19,889 nucleotides of DNA from Bacteroidota bacterium (GCA_009908885.1 JAAAOL010000274.1:1-19889); one strand, 5' to 3'. Positions 1 through 7,587 are shown, counted from the stretch's first letter. Translations and numbers: made by a program. The notes: generated by a model not told the origin, from the sequence alone.

Positions 1-1
1 G

Positions 2-1339
<1,338 letters not shown>

Positions 1340-1499
1340 AAACCGCCGCTTTCACACGAACCTGCATCGCTCGGGGAAACCTGACGGTAGAAGTTTCGAT
1401 AAAAATCAGTAGTTTATTTGTGCCGGTCAGGCGCTACGGGGCCGATCGGCACGCACGGCACGACTCGCTCAGCCTACACACCAGACCACACGAACGACT

Positions 1500-2018
1500 A
1501 TCGCAAACGTAGATCGCACACGCATCAACGAAGAGATTCGCGCGAATGAAGTGCGCGTCGTCGACCCGGACGGCGAACACGGGGTCTACCCGATCGAAAA
1601 GGCGCTCGACATGGCGCGCAACCACCAGCTCGACCTCGTCGAGATCGCACCGAATGCCAATCCACCGGTCTGCAAGATCATGGATTATGGCAAGTACCGG
1701 TACGAGCAGCAGAAGAAGGAGAAAGAGCAGCGCAAGAAGCAGCACGCCGCCCAGCTCAAGGAGATCCGCTTCCGCCCTCGGACGGACGACCACGATTTCA
1801 ACTTCAAGACGAAGCACGCGCGCGGCTTTCTGGAAGACGGCAACAAGGTGCGCGCCTACGTCCAGTTCCGCGGGCGCGACATCATCTACAAGGATCAGGG
1901 CATGGAGATGCTCAAGCGCTTCATCGAGGAGCTGCAGGACATCGCCAAGATCGACCAGTCGCCGCGCATGGAGGGCCGCCGCATGACCACGATCCTGGCT
2001 CCGCACAAGAACAAGTGA
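1500..2018 (+). CDS. infC: Translation initiation factor IF-3, probable ATC start
   Basis: IF-3 binds the 30S subunit, checks start-codon/initiator pairing and prevents premature 50S joining. The frame holds the N-terminal domain (RINEEIRANEVRVVDPDG, then NPPVCKIMDYGKYRYEQ), a charged linker, and the C-terminal domain ending in SPRMEGRRMTTILAPHKNK. The first ATG or GTG in frame is GTG at 1551, but this would remove the conserved RINEEIRANE segment, which is encoded upstream in the same frame. No ATG exists upstream before the in-frame TAG at 1410. The ATC at 1500 gives a normal-length protein of 172 residues. infC using AUU/AUC/AUA starts, which IF-3 itself discriminates against, is well known as autoregulation. 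The exact codon is inferred (ATC 1524 is another option); the gene is certain. Confidence 0.93.
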   Translation: MANVDRTRINEEIRANEVRVVDPDGEHGVYPIEKALDMARNHQLDLVEIAPNANPPVCKIMDYGKYRYEQQKKEKEQRKKQHAAQLKEIRFRPRTDDHDFNFKTKHARGFLEDGNKVRAYVQFRGRDIIYKDQGMEMLKRFIEELQDIAKIDQSPRMEGRRMTTILAPHKNK

Positions 2019-2079
2019 CGGCGCGACCGGAAAACGCTACGGGACTGACTTCACGCTAAATTCCTGCCATCGGCGGGAT

Positions 2080-2116
2080 CGCGGTGCTCGGACGGCTTGT
2101 TCGTCTGAGCACCGCG
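2080..2116 (+). promoter_or_regulatory. Long hairpin in the infC-rpmI spacer (possible L20/L35 leader)
   Basis: CGCGGTGCTC at 2080-2089 pairs perfectly with GAGCACCGCG at 2107-2116. The stem continues through a G-T pair (2090/2106) and GACG/CGTC (2091-2094/2102-2105), giving 15 base pairs around a 7-nt loop. It lies 33 nt upstream of an intrinsic terminator and before rpmI-rplT, where other bacteria carry L20-controlled leaders. That it binds L20 is inference only; the hairpin itself is plain in the sequence. Confidence 0.55.
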
Positions 2117-2149
2117 CGCTATGTTGGGCAACTCGATATTATGACCCGG

Positions 2150-2182
2150 AGAGGCGGTCCGCGACGGAACGCCTCTTTTTTT
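2150..2182 (+). terminator. Intrinsic terminator between infC and rpmI
   Basis: AGAGGCG at 2150-2156 pairs with CGCCTCT at 2170-2176. An inner TCCG/CGGA stem (2158-2161/2165-2168) sits around loop CGA, and a run of seven T follows. It lies about 130 nt after infC and 58 nt before rpmI. It either ends infC messages or acts as an attenuator for the ribosomal protein genes together with the upstream hairpin. Confidence 0.8.
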
Positions 2183-2212
2183 GCCCCGTTTGTGTGCGCC
2201 CGGGTAATTTTC
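2180..2212 (+). promoter_or_regulatory. Possible Bacteroidota-type promoter for rpmI-rplT
   Basis: TTTG at 2180-2183, formed by the end of the terminator T-run, is followed 21 bp later by TAATTTTC at 2205-2212. The latter matches the Bacteroidota -7 consensus TAnnTTTG at all but the last fixed position. Transcription would start about 25 nt before rpmI. A promoter directly after a terminator would separate rpmI-rplT from infC. The match is short and could be chance. Confidence 0.3.
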
Positions 2213-2240
2213 ATGACCGCTCACGAGAGCCGAGAGCACC

Positions 2241-2432
2241 ATGCCGAAGATGAAGAGCAACAGCGGCGCGAAGAAACGCTTCAAGAAGACCGCCAGCGGC
2301 CGCATCAAGCGCAAGAAGGCCTATAAGAGTCACATCCTGACCAAGAAGAGCCAGAAGCGCAAGCGCAACCTGCGCAAGGATACGCTGGTGGACAAGACGG
2401 ACGAGAAGCGCATCAAGCGCCTGCTTGGATAG
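2241..2432 (+). CDS. rpmI: Large ribosomal subunit protein bL35
   Basis: A 63-residue, very basic protein of the 50S subunit. It begins MPKMKSNSGAKKRFKKTASG and continues with a Lys/Arg-rich stretch typical of bL35, ending KRIKRLLG; length is normal for the family. There is no clear Shine-Dalgarno sequence before the ATG. It sits between the infC terminator and rplT, its usual partner. A heptad repeat array begins directly after the TAG stop and fills the spacer to rplT. Confidence 0.97.
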   Translation: MPKMKSNSGAKKRFKKTASGRIKRKKAYKSHILTKKSQKRKRNLRKDTLVDKTDEKRIKRLLG

Positions 2433-2505
2433 TGCTTCGTGCTTTGTCCTTCGTACTTGGTTCTTGATTGAACCAAGAACTAAGAATCAAGAACTAAGAA
2501 CCAAC
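2433..2505 (+). repeat. 7-bp-period inverted array, rpmI-rplT spacer (array A)
   Basis: The whole spacer is built of 7-bp units. The left arm (2433-2467) has five units of form NNCTTNG, such as TGCTTTG and TACTTGG. After TTG (2468-2470), the right arm (2471-2505) has five units of form AAYYAAS, such as AACCAAG and AACTAAG, which are the complement of the left-arm pattern. CTTGGTTC (2456-2463) and GAACCAAG (2470-2477) form a perfect 8-bp stem with a 6-nt loop. The array starts on the base after the rpmI stop and ends 4 bp before the rplT ATG, giving that start an A-rich lead. The same family recurs at 3011-3096 and around 4112-4600. Confidence 0.85.
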
Positions 2506-2509
2506 CCCT

Positions 2510-2854
2510 ATGCCTCGCGCAACCAACAAAGTGGCGTCCCGCCGCCGCCGGAAGAAGGTGCTGAACCAGGCGAAGGGCTACTGGGGCAGCCGAAGCAAGC
2601 TGTACTCGGTGGCCAAGCACTCGGTCGAGAAGGGCCTGCAGTACGCCTACCGCGACCGCCGCCAGAAGAAGCGCCAGTTCCGGCGCCTGTGGATCACCCG
2701 CATCAACGCCGCCGCCCGCCAGAACGGCACGACCTACTCCCAGCTGATGGGCGGCCTCCGCAAGGCCGACGTCGAGCTGAACCGCAAGGCGCTGGCCGAC
2801 CTGGCGATGCACGACCCGACCGCCTTCCAGGCCGTCGTCGACGCCGCCGAGTAA
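2510..2854 (+). CDS. rplT: Large ribosomal subunit protein bL20
   Basis: A 114-residue 50S protein that binds 23S rRNA early in assembly and in several bacteria represses its own operon. It starts MPRATNKVASRRRRKKVLNQ. The basic N-terminal extension is followed by GYWGSRSKLYSVAKHSVEKG and the globular domain with LWITRINAAARQNG and YSQLMGGLRKADVELNRKAL. Length is standard. The ATG lies 4 bp after heptad array A, with no Shine-Dalgarno sequence. The gene is followed at 22 nt by the proposed Phe leader peptide and attenuator. Confidence 0.97.
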   Translation: MPRATNKVASRRRRKKVLNQAKGYWGSRSKLYSVAKHSVEKGLQYAYRDRRQKKRQFRRLWITRINAAARQNGTTYSQLMGGLRKADVELNRKALADLAMHDPTAFQAVVDAAE

Positions 2855-2876
2855 ACCCCCTGCGACGCCCCTCGCC

Positions 2877-2936
2877 ATGCCCCATCCCCAGGGCCATCGA
2901 TTTTTTACCGTGACGCTTTCCCGCCAGGGGCGTTAA
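2877..2936 (+). CDS. Proposed pheST leader peptide with tandem Phe codons
   Basis: A 19-codon frame, ATG to TAA, encodes MPHPQGHRFFTVTLSRQGR. Two TTT Phe codons stand together at 2901-2906. It lies between rplT and pheS, the place occupied by pheM (the Phe-rich leader peptide of pheST) in E. coli. A ribosome waiting for Phe-tRNA at 2901-2906 would leave 2919 onward free; a ribosome reaching the stop at 2934 would cover it. Segments there can pair with either arm of the terminator downstream. The alternative is a weak rplT terminator: ATG-CCC (2877-2883) can fold with GGG-CAT (2891-2897) across one C-C mismatch, and the T-run follows after CGA. Translation has not been shown. Confidence 0.55.
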   Translation: MPHPQGHRFFTVTLSRQGR

Positions 2937-3006
2937 CGGCTTCCGTGTGAGCAGGTCTCACCACGACATCCCGCCCCTGCGCGAGCAGGCCTGGCGGGAT
3001 TTTTTG
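2919..3006 (+). promoter_or_regulatory. Proposed transcription attenuator of pheST
   Basis: CAGGGGCG (2925-2932) is an exact complement of CGCCCCTG (2972-2979) in the 5' arm of the terminator. TCCCGCCAGG (2919-2928) is an exact complement of CCTGGCGGGA (2990-2999) around its 3' arm. Either pairing would prevent the terminator. Both upstream segments lie inside or at the end of the leader reading frame, past the Phe codons. A small hairpin GTGAG/CTCAC (2947-2951/2957-2961) lies between. The pattern fits ribosome-stalling attenuation: low Phe-tRNA gives antitermination and more PheST. The complementarities are seen; the mechanism is inferred. Confidence 0.6.
2968..3006 (+). terminator. Strong intrinsic terminator before pheS
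   Basis: ATCCCGCC (2968-2975) pairs with GGCGGGAT (2993-3000). An inner CCTGC/GCAGG (2976-2980/2985-2989) closes a GCGA tetraloop, with a 3-nt bulge at 2990-2992. The stem is followed by TTTTTG. It is the most stable terminator in the window and stands upstream of pheS rather than at the end of the operon, as expected for an attenuator. Confidence 0.88.
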
Positions 3007-3010
3007 TTTG

Positions 3011-3096
3011 TTGGTCCCTGGTCCTTTGTACTTCGCACTTGGTTCGACGAAGACGGAGACCCAAGAACCAAACACCAAGAACAAAGCACGAAACAC
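3011..3096 (+). repeat. 7-bp-period inverted array, rplT-pheS spacer (array B)
   Basis: The left arm (3011-3045) has five 7-bp units, including TTTGTAC, TTCGCAC and TTGGTTC. A 15-16 bp non-repeated centre follows, then a right arm (3062-3096) of five units such as CAAGAAC and CAAACAC. Three left-arm units (3025-3045) match array A (2443-2463) at 19 of 21 positions, so A and B share an origin. TTGGTTC of the left arm is the complement of GAACCAA in the right. The array ends 4 bp before the pheS ATG. Confidence 0.8.
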
Positions 3097-3100
3097 GCTC

Positions 3101-4111
3101 ATGCTAGAGCTTGTCGACGAGTTGCGCCAGGAGATGGAGGCGGAGGAGATGACGTCCGAGGACGACGTCGAGCGCTTCCGCATCAAGTATCTCGGCCAGA
3201 AGCGCGGCCGGATCACGAAGATGTTCAAGAAGATCCGTGACGTCGCGCCCGAGGATCGACCCGCCTTCGGCCAGCAGCTCAACGCGTTGAAGCAGGAGAC
3301 CGAAGCCCGCCTGGAGCAGGCCCGCGAACGGCTGGCCCAGGACCGCCCGGACGAGACCGTCTCCATCGACCTCACGCTGCCGGGCCGCCGTCCGTTTCGC
3401 GGCTCCGTCCACCCGCTGACGCAGACGATGAACGATGTCGTGCGCATCTTCGAGCGGTTCGGCTTCGCGGTGGCCGAGGGGCCGGAGATCGAGGACGACT
3501 GGCACAACTTCACGGCGCTCAACTTCCCGCCGGACCACCCGGCGCGGGACATGCAGGACACCCTCTTCATCGAAGCCTCGGAAGGCGGCGAGGGCGGCGT
3601 GCTGCTGCGCACCCACACCTCGCCCGTGCAGATCCGCGTGATGCAGGAGCAGCCCCCGCCGGTGCGCGTCGTGGTGCCGGGGCGCGTCTACCGCAACGAG
3701 GCCATCTCGTACAAGTCGTTCTGCCTCTTCCACCAGGTCGAGGTGCTGTACATCGATGAGGACGTGACCTTTGCCGACCTCAAGTACCTGCTGCACGCCT
3801 TCGCCCGCAGCCTCTTCGGCGACGACGTGCGGCTGCGCTTCCGGCCCAGCTTCTTCCCCTTCACCGAGCCGAGCGCCGAGGTAGACATCTGGTGGGAAAA
3901 CCCGGACCACCCCGACGGTGGCCAGTGGCTCGAAATCCTGGGCTGCGGCATGGTGGACCCCAACGTGCTCACGGCGGTCGACATCGACCCCGAGCGCTAC
4001 ACGGGCTACGCGGCAGGCCTGGGCATCGAGCGCATCGCCATGCTGCGCTACGGCATCGACGACATCCGCCTCTTCTACGAGAACGACGTCCGCTTCCTCG
4101 ACCAGTTTTAG
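3101..4111 (+). CDS. pheS: Phenylalanyl-tRNA synthetase alpha subunit
   Basis: The catalytic subunit of the (alpha-beta)2 enzyme that charges tRNA-Phe. It has 336 residues, a normal length. The ATG at 3101 (MLELVDELRQ) is chosen because the longer open frame to 3008 would translate heptad repeat and terminator T-run sequence. After an N-terminal coiled coil (about 1-90) come the class II motifs: motif 1 around GFAVAEGPEIEDDWHNF, motif 2 GRVYRNEAISYKSFCLFHQVE, and motif 3 GLGIERIAMLRYGIDDIRLF. The motif 2 form, with SYKSFCLFHQ in place of the THSPEFHQ seen in E. coli, resembles Bacteroidota enzymes. Expression is probably controlled by the leader described at 2877-3006. A four-helix-bundle gene separates it from pheT. 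Confidence 0.97.
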   Translation: MLELVDELRQEMEAEEMTSEDDVERFRIKYLGQKRGRITKMFKKIRDVAPEDRPAFGQQLNALKQETEARLEQARERLAQDRPDETVSIDLTLPGRRPFRGSVHPLTQTMNDVVRIFERFGFAVAEGPEIEDDWHNFTALNFPPDHPARDMQDTLFIEASEGGEGGVLLRTHTSPVQIRVMQEQPPPVRVVVPGRVYRNEAISYKSFCLFHQVEVLYIDEDVTFADLKYLLHAFARSLFGDDVRLRFRPSFFPFTEPSAEVDIWWENPDHPDGGQWLEILGCGMVDPNVLTAVDIDPERYTGYAAGLGIERIAMLRYGIDDIRLFYENDVRFLDQF

Positions 4112-4149
4112 GAGCTTCGGACGCTCGCTGCGCTCGCTTGGGGGCTTGG
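4112..4149 (+). repeat. Left imperfect inverted repeat of the four-helix-bundle unit
   Basis: This 38-bp segment matches the reverse complement of 4555-4592 at 30 of 38 positions without gaps. The core CGCTCGCTGCGCTCGC corresponds to CGCTCACTGCGTTCGC in the other copy. CTTGG-type heptads (CTTGGCA, CTTGGCT) continue to about 4157. It begins directly after the pheS stop codon. Confidence 0.7.
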
Positions 4150-4194
4150 CACTTGGCTACACTCTCTTCACCTTCACTCTTCTGCATCTCTCTC

Positions 4195-4554
4195 ATGGCG
4201 AAGACCAACTTTGAGAAGCTGGAAGTATACCTCGAATCGGAACAGCTAGCCGATGCGATCTGGGACATCGTGATAACGTGGGACGGATTCGCCCGACGTA
4301 CAGTGGGAACACAACTGGTGCGCGCGGCTGACAGCGTCCCGGCAAACATCGCTGAGGGCACAGGTCGAGGCACCAAGAAGTCCAAACGTCACTTCGTGCG
4401 CATCGCTCGCGGCTCGCTGTACGAAACAAAAAACTGGCTGCGCCGCGCCTATCGCCGTGATTTGCTAACTGAGGCCCAGGTGAGCGCCTTGCGCGAATAC
4501 ACTGATATTCTCCCCCTCAAGTTGAACGCCTACCTCCGCTCGCTAGGCTCCTGA
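4195..4554 (+). CDS. Four-helix-bundle protein, 23S rRNA-IVP / Avd-like family
   Basis: A 119-residue all-helical protein of the family first seen in intervening sequences of 23S rRNA and related to the accessory variability protein of diversity-generating retroelements. Family hallmarks are QLVRAADSVPANIAEGTGRG (about residues 40-59), FVRIARGSLYETKNWLRRA (about 66-84) and the C-terminal LKLNAYLRSLGS. Known members form pentameric barrels; a function outside retroelements is not established. No reverse transcriptase or variable repeat is present here. The gene lies between inverted repeats inside pheST and uses more AT-rich codons (ATA, GTA, CTA, ACA) than its neighbours, which suggests transfer. 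The ATG at 4195 follows a pyrimidine-rich tract; the in-frame extension upstream is pheS shadow. Confidence 0.88.
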   Translation: MAKTNFEKLEVYLESEQLADAIWDIVITWDGFARRTVGTQLVRAADSVPANIAEGTGRGTKKSKRHFVRIARGSLYETKNWLRRAYRRDLLTEAQVSALREYTDILPLKLNAYLRSLGS

Positions 4555-4592
4555 CCAAGCACCACAGCGAACGCAGTGAGCGTACTAAGCAC
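4555..4592 (-). repeat. Right imperfect inverted repeat of the four-helix-bundle unit
   Basis: The reverse complement of this segment matches 4112-4149 at 30 of 38 positions. It starts on the base after the four-helix-bundle stop. It is followed by heptad-like ACAAAGA and then the pheT ATG at 4601, so the unit ends flush with the next gene. Read on the minus strand, its flanks show NCTTNGT units (TCTTTGT, GCTTAGT) like arrays A and B. Confidence 0.7.
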
Positions 4593-4600
4593 AAAGAACT

Positions 4601-7090
4601 ATGTACATATCCAACAACTGGCTCACGCAGTACGTCGACCACGATCTCGACGCCGAGACGCTAGCGGAGGCGCTGACGATGGCCGGGCTCGAAGTGGAAG
4701 GCCTCGACGTGATCGGCGCGGCGCTGGACGGCGTCGTCGTCGGGCACGTGGAGGCCGTCCGCGAGCATCCGAACGCCGACCGGCTGACGCTGTGCGACGT
4801 GGACCTGGGCACGGGCGAGACCGTGCAGATCGCCTGCGGCGCGCCCAACGTGGCCGCCGGGCAGAAGGTGCCGGTCGCCACCGTGGGCACGACGCTGATG
4901 CTGCCGAGCCGCGACAATCCCGACGAGAAGACGCCCGTCACCATCGAGAAGGCGACCCTGCGCGGCGAGACCTCGCGCGGCATGATCTGCGCCGAGGACG
5001 AGCTGGGCCTCTCCGACGACCACAGCGGCATCATGGTGCTGCGCGAGGACGCCGAGGTGGGCCAGCCCTTCGCGGACTACCTGCGCGCCCTCGGCACCGA
5101 CCCGCAGGACGCCGTGCTCGACATCGCCATTACCCCGAATCGCCCGGACGCGACCAGCCACCTGGGCGTGGCCCGCGACGTGGCCGCGCTCTACGACCTG
5201 CCGCTCCAGCGCCCCGAGGTCGATCTGCCCAGCGAAGGCGGCGAGGCGGCGGAGCACGTCACCGTCGACATCCAGGCGCCCGAGGCGTGCCCGCGCTACG
5301 TGGCGCTGTTGGTGCGGGGTGTGGAGATCACCGAGTCGCCCGCGTGGCTCAAGCAGCGCCTCACCGCCATCGGCCTGCGCCCGCGCAACGTCATCGTGGA
5401 CATCACCAACTTCGTGATGCACGAGTGCGGCCAGCCGCTGCACGCGTTCGACTTCGATCAGATCGCCGGACGGAAAATCGTCGTGGACACCGCCGCGGGC
5501 GGCGAGACGTTCACCACGCTGGACGACAAGGAGCACACGCTGCCGGAGGATACGCTGCTCATCGGCGACGCCGAGCGTCCCGTGGCGCTGGCCGGCATCA
5601 TGGGCGGGCAGAACTCCGAGGTGACGGACGCCACGACCGACGTGCTCATCGAGAGCGCCTACTTCGACCCGTCCACGATCCGCCGCGCCGCCAAGCTGCT
5701 CGGCATCGCGTCCGACTCCTCGTACCGCTTCGAGCGTGGCGTGGACCGCGTCGGGCAGGTGTGGGCCGCCGCCCGCGCCGCCCAGCTGATGGTGGACCTG
5801 GCCGGCGGCACGCTCGTCCCCGGCATGGTGGACGCCCACCCGCTGCCGCCCGAGCCCGTCGTCCTCACGCTGCGCCCCGAGCGCGTCGATGCGCTACTCG
5901 GCGTGCACGTGCCGACCGACCGCATCACGCACATCCTGACGAAGCTCGGCTTCGAGGTGACGCCCGACGGCGATGACCAGAATGGCGAAGCGTTCCGCGT
6001 CACCGTGCCCACGTGGCGGCCCGACGTGGAGCGCGAGGTGGACCTCATCGAGGAGGTGGCCCGCATCTACGGCTACGACCAGATTCCCGAGCCCGCCCAC
6101 TCGCGCCTCCCGAACCGCACGCCGCGCGAGCTGCCCGTGGCCCAGCTGCGCCGCAGCACCCGCGCGCTGCTGAGCGGCCTCGGCTACCGCGAGACGTACA
6201 CCAACAGCATGCTCCCGCTCGACACCGCCGAGGCGTTCAACGCGCCCACGCTGGGCGGTGAGGCCATGCACGGCCCGGTCGTCGAGACGCTGAACCCCAT
6301 CTCGCAGGAGATGAAGGCGCTGCGCCCGAGCCTGCTGCCCGGCCTGCTGGAGGTCGTCCGCTTCAACCAGAACCACGGACAGGAGGTGCTGCGCTTCTAC
6401 GAGTTCGGCCACGTCTTCCGCCGCAGCGACGACGGCGGCGTGGTGCCGGGCTATGCCGAGCACGAGGCGTTCATCACCGTCGCCAGCGGCCCGGTCGTGG
6501 AGACGACGTGGGACCAGCAGGGCCGCCCGCTCGACGTGTTCGACCTGAAAGGGGTGGTGGAGCAGCTGCTGACGGCGCTCCGCATCCCGGACGTGACCAT
6601 GACGCCGTCCTACGACCCGACGCCGGTGATGACGTATCACCTCCAGATCGCCTCCGGCGAGACGCCCGTCGGCGTCCTCGCGCGCCTCGCGGACGACGTG
6701 ATGGACGAGTACGACCTGCGCGAGCCCGTCTTCTTCGCCGAGCTGGACTGGAGCACGCTCGTCGGCCTCGCCGCGCCGTACCTGGAGCGCCGCTATGCGC
6801 CCGTCAGCCGCTTCCCGGTCGTGGACCGCGACATCGCCGTGGTCGTCCCGCGCCGCCAGCCCATCGGCCCGATGATGAACCTCATCCGCGAGGCCGGGCG
6901 CCCGCTGCTGCGGCACGTCGGCGTCTTCGACCTCTACCAGGGCGAGCACATCGACGCGGACAAGAAGAGCGTGGCCTTCTCGCTGCGCTTCGGGGCGGAC
7001 CGCACGCTGACCGACCAGGAGGTGGACGAGCGCGTGGCGGCCATCCTGAACCGCCTGCGCCAGGAGACCGGCGCCACGCTGCGGCAGTGA
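4601..7090 (+). CDS. pheT: Phenylalanyl-tRNA synthetase beta subunit
   Basis: The large subunit of PheRS, providing tRNA binding and editing of Tyr-tRNA-Phe. It has 829 residues, a normal length. The start MYISNNWLTQYVDHDLDAET is the usual N-terminus. In order are the EMAP-II-like tRNA-binding domain (about 40-150), the B3/B4 editing region (ITPNRPDATSHLGVARDVAA onward), the B5 domain, the catalytic-like core with NPISQEMKALRPSLLPGLLE and RFYEFGHVF, and the C-terminal ferredoxin-like anticodon-binding domain (RFPVVDRDIAVVVPRRQP to the end). It probably shares a transcript with pheS despite the inserted gene. No convincing terminator follows, only a T-run after a weak fold. Confidence 0.97.
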   Translation: MYISNNWLTQYVDHDLDAETLAEALTMAGLEVEGLDVIGAALDGVVVGHVEAVREHPNADRLTLCDVDLGTGETVQIACGAPNVAAGQKVPVATVGTTLMLPSRDNPDEKTPVTIEKATLRGETSRGMICAEDELGLSDDHSGIMVLREDAEVGQPFADYLRALGTDPQDAVLDIAITPNRPDATSHLGVARDVAALYDLPLQRPEVDLPSEGGEAAEHVTVDIQAPEACPRYVALLVRGVEITESPAWLKQRLTAIGLRPRNVIVDITNFVMHECGQPLHAFDFDQIAGRKIVVDTAAGGETFTTLDDKEHTLPEDTLLIGDAERPVALAGIMGGQNSEVTDATTDVLIESAYFDPSTIRRAAKLLGIASDSSYRFERGVDRVGQVWAAARAAQLMVDLAGGTLVPGMVDAHPLPPEPVVLTLRPERVDALLGVHVPTDRITHILTKLGFEVTPDGDDQNGEAFRVTVPTWRPDVEREVDLIEEVARIYGYDQIPEPAHSRLPNRTPRELPVAQLRRSTRALLSGLGYRETYTNSMLPLDTAEAFNAPTLGGEAMHGPVVETLNPISQEMKALRPSLLPGLLEVVRFNQNHGQEVLRFYEFGHVFRRSDDGGVVPGYAEHEAFITVASGPVVETTWDQQGRPLDVFDLKGVVEQLLTALRIPDVTMTPSYDPTPVMTYHLQIASGETPVGVLARLADDVMDEYDLREPVFFAELDWSTLVGLAAPYLERRYAPVSRFPVVDRDIAVVVPRRQPIGPMMNLIREAGRPLLRHVGVFDLYQGEHIDADKKSVAFSLRFGADRTLTDQEVDERVAAILNRLRQETGATLRQ

Positions 7091-7096
7091 CGTTTT

Positions 7097-7124
7097 TTGT
7101 TTGCGTCGTGTAGCGTATTATAAT
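7097..7124 (+). promoter_or_regulatory. Candidate sigma70-type promoter for the zapA operon
   Basis: TTGTTT (7097-7102) and a perfect TATAAT (7119-7124) are 16 bp apart in an AT-rich patch right after pheT. Transcription would start near 7131, about 76 nt before the coiled-coil gene at 7207. It would make that gene and zapA independent of the pheST attenuator. Confidence 0.5.
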
Positions 7125-7206
7125 GTATTCCTCGCTGCATGACGCCCCCAGCGGCACGACGGGCAGCGAGGACGGCATCCTCCGATCATCCCACCGCGCG
7201 CACCGC

Positions 7207-7548
7207 ATGAGCACTCCATCGGACGCAGACGCTTCCCCAGATCCGGCGAACAGCCAACCCGCGGGCGACGGCGCCTCGCCCGAGCAGGGACTGGCCCGCC
7301 TCCGCCACCCGCGCTCGCTGGAGCGGCTCCGCGACCGCGTGCAGACGGTGGCCGAGGAGCTGGCCCGCCTCCGTGAAGAGAACGCCGCTCTCCGCGACCG
7401 CGTCGAAGAGCTGGAGACGCGCCCGCCCACCGATCCGGACCTGACGACGATCACCTTCGACGAGGACCCCGAGACGCTGCGCCGCACGGTGGAGAACTTC
7501 ATCGGCGCCATCGACGACTACCTCGCCGAGACGTCTCCCGACGGCTAG
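7207..7548 (+). CDS. Small coiled-coil protein upstream of zapA
   Basis: A 113-residue acidic protein not recognised as a named family. Residues about 1-35 are low-complexity (Ser, Pro, Asp, Ala) and probably disordered. Residues about 38-78 form a clear coiled coil (RLRDRVQTVAEELARLREEN and on). The C-terminal part holds ITFDEDPETLRRTVENFIGA, ending DDYLAETSPDG. The ATG at 7207 is preferred; an in-frame ATG at 7123 would overlap the -10 element. It lies 39 nt before zapA in the same direction and follows its own likely promoter. A coiled-coil partner of ZapA, in the manner of ZapB, is a guess from position and shape only. Confidence 0.75.
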   Translation: MSTPSDADASPDPANSQPAGDGASPEQGLARLRHPRSLERLRDRVQTVAEELARLREENAALRDRVEELETRPPTDPDLTTITFDEDPETLRRTVENFIGAIDDYLAETSPDG

Positions 7549-7587
7549 GCTTCTACTCGCGCCCACCTCGTGCTCCGCCTTCCGGTC

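Larger units (their letters stand above)
4112..4600 (+). mobile_element. Putative small element: four-helix-bundle gene between inverted repeats
   Basis: Everything between the pheS stop and the pheT start is one unit: left inverted repeat (4112-4149), pyrimidine-rich lead, the gene 4195-4554, and right inverted repeat (4555-4592) plus two further heptads. The gene has lower GC and AT-ending codons unlike pheS and pheT. pheS and pheT are normally adjacent, so this is an insertion into an essential operon at a place that breaks neither gene. No transposase is present, so movement would need help in trans. Arrays A and B look like gene-less relatives. Mobility is inferred from structure only. 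Confidence 0.5.

Noticed and set aside
1390..1425. Promoter in the thrS-infC spacer
   Set aside because: AT-rich with TTTATTTG, but no well-spaced upstream element.
2901..2906. TTTTTT run after rplT read as a simple rplT terminator
   Set aside because: The stem before it (2877-2883/2891-2897) has a C-C mismatch and is separated from the T-run by CGA. A far better terminator lies at 2968-3006, and the run encodes tandem Phe in a short frame. It is kept as the alternative explanation.
3008..3100. N-terminal extension of pheS in frame from 3008
   Set aside because: It would translate heptad array B and does not resemble PheS; the family start is at 3101.
4195..4554. Part of a diversity-generating retroelement
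   Set aside because: The protein is Avd-like, but there is no reverse transcriptase, template repeat or variable repeat in the window.
2433..4600. CRISPR array
   Set aside because: The repeats are 7 bp, imperfect, inverted and without spacers; no cas genes are present.
7063..7099. Terminator after pheT (GC-rich end plus TTTTTT)
   Set aside because: Only a 3-4 bp fold precedes the T-run, too weak to call.
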